Positions 59,851 through 64,000 of a stretch of 64,000 nt of DNA are shown piece by piece. The notes beneath the pieces are model-generated. The model was not told the DNA's origin and did no database searches. It saw only the letters and a list, made by a program, of their open reading frames with translations. Made by a program: the position numbers and the translations under genes. Origin of the DNA: Clostridiales bacterium. GTDB lineage: Bacteria > Bacillota > Clostridia > Saccharofermentanales > Saccharofermentanaceae. The stretch covers positions 124,001 to 188,000 of the forward strand of contig JAFRQR010000002.1 of the NCBI GenBank assembly GCA_017428545.1, given 5' to 3'. Position 1 is the first letter of the stretch. Each line of letters opens with the position of its first letter.

Positions 59851-61461
59851 TCATTCATTCTTTAGATAACTCTCAAGGAACCTAAGCGCTACTTCCTTTT
59901 TATTCTGCGGATGCAGATCATTATAAAATCCAAGATCATAAGTCGGGATCAGGTAAGAATCCGGGATCTCGTTCACTATGCTTCTTTGCACTTCCCGTAA
60001 GCCGTCGAACGGATCGGAATCATAAACCGGACCATCTCCGAGCCAATATGTGACTTCAGCCATATAAAACGGCGTATTCTTTCCGAAAAGCTCTCTCCAC
60101 TCTTTTACCATATCCTTAAGAAGCGGGCCGTAATATTGCGGATATTCGCAGTTCGATTCGCCCTGGTAGAAAAGGATCGCCTTACAGGAAAGATTTCGGA
60201 TCGGGTAAAGCATGGAATTAAATAGTGCAGTCGGCGACCAGATAAAGAATGTCTGCCCTTCAAGCGGGCCCGATTCATAGCCGAAACGCATATTCCACGG
60301 ACCGGTCAGATCGATCTTTTTATCTTTAAGCTTCAGATAATACGGGCATTCTTTTACGGCGCCGCCGATATTCGTGTCTACGACGAGACGGATCGTGATC
60401 GTATTTTTGCCGGCTTTTAGCGTTCCCGGCGCAAGAAAATATCTTCTCGGAGGATATTTAAATCCGAATCCGCCGACCTGAACGCCGTTCACATATGTCG
60501 TATCAGCATCCATCAAGGTACCCAAGCGAAGCTCGACTTCCTGATCACACCAGTCAGAAGGCACTTCAACCTCTTTTTGGATCCAGAATACTCCCTTAAA
60601 GTTTTCATATTTTGTCTGATAGAAAGTCGAAGGAAGCGTAAATGTCTCATACTCCCCTTCTTCCCAAAGATCCTTCCAGTTCTCTTTAAGGCCGGTATCG
60701 TGATCATCAACATCTTTATGCCAAGCATCCAGCCTTGCCATATCTTCTGCTATCACGGATTCGACATATTTCATATCGGAATACTTCGAAAGCTTTTCTT
60801 TATAGCACCAAAGACAGCCTTTACTCTTATCATTATTACACTTACCCGAATTTGAATATTCAGGTTCAATGCGCGAAAAGGACTCCCTGAGATTCTCTTC
60901 GCTCATAAGGCTTTCTACAGGTGCTCCGCCGACTGCTGTCTGAACCAGACCGACCGGGATGTTATCTTTCAAATACTTATATTTTGCAAAATAGAATCCG
61001 ATCGCGCTGAAACCGTCGATATTCCCCTGATCGGCATTGACCCATTTGCCGCCGGTGAGCATATCTTCTTTTTTACCGAACAAAGGCAGCTTAGGGACTT
61101 CGAACTGACGGATCATGGTAAAATCTGCACTTCTTATCTCGTCATAATGGAAATCCGTTGTCCATATCAACGGAAGCTCCATGTTGGACTGACCGCCTAA
61201 TACAAAGACATCACCAAAAAGGATATCAGAGATCTTAGTCTCTATTCCGTTTGCTGAAATAGTTATCTCGTGAGGTCCGCCTTCCCGCATCGGAGGAATT
61301 ACCGCTTTCCACTTTAAGCTCTCCGGATCAGAAGTGACTTCAAGTGCTTTTCCATCAATAAAGACCTCGATATTTTCTCCGACGCCAAAAGAACCGGAGA
61401 TCTCGTTTTCACAGTTTCTCTGAAGGATCATTCCATTACTGAAAATACTTGAAAGCTTCAT
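59851..61461 (-). CDS. Sialate O-acetylesterase-like SGNH hydrolase
   Basis: A 536-residue protein of the sialate O-acetylesterase family. The nucleophile block is VFVLGGQSNMELPL; a second block is FYQGESNCEYPQYY; the C-terminal Asp/His pair probably lies in YNDLHPQNK. A beta-sandwich insertion (about residues 260-370) carries galactose-binding-like sequence. No signal peptide is visible, so it acts inside on imported glycans. It likely removes acetyl groups from sugars or xylan-type oligosaccharides; sialic acid itself is unproven. It shares a strand with a sugar ABC permease. Confidence 0.85.
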   Translation of the reverse strand: MKLSSIFSNGMILQRNCENEISGSFGVGENIEVFIDGKALEVTSDPESLKWKAVIPPMREGGPHEITISANGIETKISDILFGDVFVLGGQSNMELPLIWTTDFHYDEIRSADFTMIRQFEVPKLPLFGKKEDMLTGGKWVNADQGNIDGFSAIGFYFAKYKYLKDNIPVGLVQTAVGGAPVESLMSEENLRESFSRIEPEYSNSGKCNNDKSKGCLWCYKEKLSKYSDMKYVESVIAEDMARLDAWHKDVDDHDTGLKENWKDLWEEGEYETFTLPSTFYQTKYENFKGVFWIQKEVEVPSDWCDQEVELRLGTLMDADTTYVNGVQVGGFGFKYPPRRYFLAPGTLKAGKNTITIRLVVDTNIGGAVKECPYYLKLKDKKIDLTGPWNMRFGYESGPLEGQTFFIWSPTALFNSMLYPIRNLSCKAILFYQGESNCEYPQYYGPLLKDMVKEWRELFGKNTPFYMAEVTYWLGDGPVYDSDPFDGLREVQRSIVNEIPDSYLIPTYDLGFYNDLHPQNKKEVALRFLESYLKNE

Positions 61462-61473
61462 AAAAACCTCCTT

Positions 61474-62127
61474 TTACGAATAAAGGTACTCAACAAACTT
61501 CAAATTCAAGTCGTTCTGATTTTTCTTAATGGCGAAGACAAGATAAATATCCATATCGCTGACACCAAGCTTGGAGAGAGCCTCTTCGGACAACCGGATA
61601 CCGACCGTTTTGCCCTCAAAACCTGTTACATAGTCAAGTCCTGAAAATCTCGGATCTTCTTTTATATATGAAATATCCTGATATATATCCACATCGACAA
61701 AGTAGTCGAATTCTTTCTTTGCCATGAAAAGATAGTTGTACATTCCGGCGTTGACCTGGGCCACAAAAGCTGTCTCAACGTTATTTCTCTCATATTCCTG
61801 GCCTTCGGGGATCATTAGCGCATTACCGCCGAACTGGGCTTTCTTTCCTTTATAATCGTCGCCTAAGTAGTTAATAAATCCATCAGAGAGAAAAGCAAAC
61901 TTATCATCATACAGATCAAATCCGACAGTTCCGCCGGTATAGATCGTTTTGCTGTTCTTATATGCATCGCGGATAAATAAGCCGACAAACACAAGGGCTA
62001 ATAGTACAAGAACTACTTTTAAAAGATAATAATCCTTAAAATAGTCGATCTTCTGCCTGAAAGTCATCGGCTGCTTATTCTCTTTCTCGACCGATGCAGT
62101 CTCTTTTACCTGATCCGAGTCAGCCAT
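61474..62127 (-). CDS. Hypothetical single-pass membrane protein
   Basis: A 217-residue protein. The charged N-terminus (about 35 residues) is followed by one membrane segment (LLKVVLVLLALVFVGLFI) and an external domain of about 160 residues. I recognise no family. Its ATG shares one base with the YesL-like gene's stop (TAATG) and it precedes the esterase by 12 nt, so it belongs to the glycan-use operon. It may be a partner of the transporter. Confidence 0.7.
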   Translation of the reverse strand: MADSDQVKETASVEKENKQPMTFRQKIDYFKDYYLLKVVLVLLALVFVGLFIRDAYKNSKTIYTGGTVGFDLYDDKFAFLSDGFINYLGDDYKGKKAQFGGNALMIPEGQEYERNNVETAFVAQVNAGMYNYLFMAKKEFDYFVDVDIYQDISYIKEDPRFSGLDYVTGFEGKTVGIRLSEEALSKLGVSDMDIYLVFAIKKNQNDLNLKFVEYLYS

Positions 62128-62795
62128 TATGCCTGCTCCTCCTCAGATCCTGATTCTTCTTGATCATCATCTTCTGTACCGAATTGCTTTTCAAGCTTAT
62201 TAAAGCCCCTTTGCAGAACCAGACATAAGCAGAAAACAATGACAACATGTGAAAACACAAGTACCACAGGAAGGAGTCTGATGTACTTGATGCAAAGGAA
62301 AACGGCGCCGAACATCAAAACTATGATCGGAATGAGACTGTAAAAATACAGCATCGCAAAAAGAGCGGATGTCTTAAATGCTTCTTTTACGGTTACTTTG
62401 AATCTGGCAATGATCGGAAAAATCGTCATGATGATAAAAACAACGATAGTTGTAACAAATACCGTAGCTGCAAAATAGATGGCAGGTACATCAAGGAACC
62501 CGTGTTCAATGATCCAGGTCCAATCCATGCAAAGCAGAAGACATGCACCAAAAAGGATCATCCAAATGATGGTGGCCTGTTTGAAGTTTTCTTTAAAAGC
62601 CTTAAAGAAAGGCTTTAAGACAGTCGGCTCTTCTTTTCTGACGATGCGCATGGCCACATCATACTTTGCAGTAAGGGCGGCACCGATCGTGATGACCGGA
62701 ATACAGCAGATCAAACAAAGAAGATTCAGTATAAAAAGATCTGTTACCTTATTCAAAAATTGTATCAGAGGACTGTCATAGTTTAATAGATTCAT
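62127..62795 (-). CDS. YesL-like membrane protein (DUF624)
   Basis: A 222-residue protein with five or six membrane segments. The N-terminus LIQFLNKVTDLFILNLLCLICCIPVITIGAA-type pattern is characteristic of DUF624/YesL proteins, which accompany sugar ABC transporters in Bacillota. The C-terminus is acidic (EDDDQEESGSEEE). The role is unknown. A TATAAT on the minus strand (62833-62828) just after the permease terminator is a possible -10 box for this gene. Confidence 0.83.
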   Translation of the reverse strand: MNLLNYDSPLIQFLNKVTDLFILNLLCLICCIPVITIGAALTAKYDVAMRIVRKEEPTVLKPFFKAFKENFKQATIIWMILFGACLLLCMDWTWIIEHGFLDVPAIYFAATVFVTTIVVFIIMTIFPIIARFKVTVKEAFKTSALFAMLYFYSLIPIIVLMFGAVFLCIKYIRLLPVVLVFSHVVIVFCLCLVLQRGFNKLEKQFGTEDDDQEESGSEEEQA

Positions 62796-62844
62796 GTGTT
62801 TTTCTATCTCCTTACAACCATGAAAGTATTATACAACAAAGCAT

Positions 62845-62885
62845 AAAAAATACTACCTGCCCGAAAGAAGCTTTCGGGCAGGTAG
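62845..62885 (-). terminator. Terminator after the sugar ABC permease
   Basis: CTACCTGCCCGAAAG (62853-62867) and CTTTCGGGCAGGTAG (62871-62885) form a perfect 15-bp stem with a 3-nt loop. On the minus strand it is followed by TATTTTTT. Confidence 0.93.
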
Positions 62886-62904
62886 CACAACACAAAAGAC
62901 TTTT

Positions 62905-64000
62905 TTACTCTTTTACACCACCAAGCTGGATACCTGTTACAAAGTATCTCTGCAGGAACGGATACAGACAAATGATCGGAAGCATCGTCGCGATCGTTGC
63001 TGCGGAACGGACCTGAATGGAAGTCGTCGGAGACTGAGTTGTAGTCTTTCCGCCACTATCAGCAGAACCTGTCTTCTGCGTCAAACTTGCCAGAAGCTTC
63101 TGAAGCTCATACTGAAGGGTCGTCAGTTTGATGTTGAACTTGTTATAGATCAAAGCATCGAACCAGGAGTTCCAGTGACCAACTGCAACGAACAAGAAGA
63201 TCGTTGCGTAAACCGGCTTACAAAGAGGAGAAATGATCTTAGCAAAGATCGTCATATAACCTGCACCGTCAAGCTGTGCAGACTCTTCGTAAGACTCCGG
63301 GATACCATCCATGAATGTACGTAGTACCAAGATGTTAAAGGCACTTACCATACCCGGAATTACATATACCCAGAATGTACCTACAAAATGCAGTTTTGTC
63401 ATCAGGTAGATGGTCGGAATAAGACCACCGCTGGCATACATCGTGATTACCCAGAACAGCGAAAGACCATTTCTGAACAGGAACTTCTTTCTCGAAATAA
63501 TGAAAGCAAGAAGTGCATTTGCGGCAAGAGAAAGGATCGAACCGACTGCCGTACGGCCAACCGTCGTAAGAAGACCCCAACGGATACCGGGCATTTCGAA
63601 TACCTGCTTATAAGCCGCAGTAGTAAACTTCTTCGGGAGAAGATGAACGTTCTTCAGGATCGCTTCACGACCATCTGTAAACGAATAAGCTGCAGTATTG
63701 AGTACAGGATACAGCGTTACGATACAGAAGCAGATCAGGAAGATGGTATTGCAGATTACAAATGCCCAGTCCCAGCCGTTCATCTTGGCACGAGGTTTTT
63801 TGAACTTAATGTCCTTTATAACGGCTTCACCTGAAGCTACTGCAACTTGACCATCAGCACTTGTCTTTTCAGCTACTTCTTTAACAGCAGCACTTCTTGC
63901 CGCCATAGACTTTCTGGCTTCTCTTGCTTTTTCAAGTGCATCATCTTTTTCAACGTTCTCTTTCACCTCGTTCTGGAGAACTTCATTTTCATTGATTTTT
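62905..64000 (-). CDS. Carbohydrate ABC transporter permease (LplC/YtcP type), start uncertain
   Basis: A permease of at least 353 residues with six membrane segments. The EAA loop is visible as ESAQLDGAGYMTIFAKIISPLCKP, and the C-terminus FVTGIQLGGVKE is typical of the LplC group. The N-terminal about 65 residues are a charged cytoplasmic extension. A GTG at 63966 is the first start-like codon, but it has no properly spaced binding site and the frame is open to the right edge, so the true start may lie outside the window. Partner permease and binding protein are expected upstream. A strong terminator follows. Confidence 0.88.
   Translation of the reverse strand, partial: KINENEVLQNEVKENVEKDDALEKAREARKSMAARSAAVKEVAEKTSADGQVAVASGEAVIKDIKFKKPRAKMNGWDWAFVICNTIFLICFCIVTLYPVLNTAAYSFTDGREAILKNVHLLPKKFTTAAYKQVFEMPGIRWGLLTTVGRTAVGSILSLAANALLAFIISRKKFLFRNGLSLFWVITMYASGGLIPTIYLMTKLHFVGTFWVYVIPGMVSAFNILVLRTFMDGIPESYEESAQLDGAGYMTIFAKIISPLCKPVYATIFLFVAVGHWNSWFDALIYNKFNIKLTTLQYELQKLLASLTQKTGSADSGGKTTTQSPTTSIQVRSAATIATMLPIICLYPFLQRYFVTGIQLGGVKE

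Overview
The window looks like a chromosomal segment of a Gram-positive Clostridia-type bacterium (Bacillota) of moderate GC. The clues are strong AGGAGG-type ribosome binding sites, occasional GTG and TTG starts, a leucine T-box, a PyrR attenuator, dihydroorotate dehydrogenase of the PyrD/PyrK type, a miaB-mutS-mutL-miaA-hfq cluster and a CGAAC-N4-GTTTG LexA box. I cannot name the genus. No insertion sequence, prophage or CRISPR array was seen. Most of the window is housekeeping; the accessory part is the surface-polysaccharide locus at about 40-56 kb.

Layout. 1-2.0 kb: the end of an ABC permease, a terminator and a cysteine desulfurase. 2.0-5.5 kb (minus): a thiazole-branch thiamine operon thiS-thiF-thiG-thiH-tenI, preceded by a promoter and a leader with an intrinsic terminator but no THI box. 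5.6-10.2 kb: an aldo/keto reductase with Fe-S motifs, a PHP phosphoesterase, an M18 aminopeptidase and a DAHP synthase. 10.2-12.4 kb: a Leu T-box and long-form leuA, then a nested inverted-repeat element. 12.5-21.6 kb: two small membrane proteins, SOS-regulated lexA, and convergent to it miaB-mutS-mutL-miaA-hfq. 21.7-27.6 kb: a D-Ala-D-Ala carboxypeptidase homologue lacking its catalytic Ser and Lys, then tldE, tldD and an acyl-CoA synthetase.

27.7-34.8 kb (minus): the pyrimidine operon pyrR-B-C-F-K-D, a divergent PyrE-like protein and a YgjP-like metallopeptidase, behind a PyrR-type attenuator. 34.9-39.9 kb (minus): a tightly overlapping MoxR/DUF58/VWA/TPR (Bat-like) operon. 40.1-55.8 kb (minus): a surface-glycan locus with an initiating phosphoglycosyl transferase, three glycosyltransferases, a Wzx flippase, a Wzy-like polymerase, two acyltransferases, and homologues of all four enzyme types of the UDP-2,3-diacetamido-2,3-dideoxy-glucuronate pathway (6-dehydrogenase, 3-oxidase, 3-aminotransferase, N-acetyltransferase). 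56-58.7 kb: galE, tRNA-Leu, tRNA-Tyr, tRNA-Ile2 and an archaeal/fungal-type asd. 58.8-64 kb: a Xer-type recombinase, then a glycan-use locus (acetylesterase, membrane protein, YesL-like protein, sugar ABC permease) that runs off the right edge.

Many adjacent genes overlap by 1-20 bases, so most of the window reads as long co-transcribed units. The points most worth a second look are the pseudo-carboxypeptidase, the thiS leader, the nested repeat after leuA, the divergent PyrE-like protein and the diacetamido-uronate pathway in a Gram-positive polysaccharide locus.
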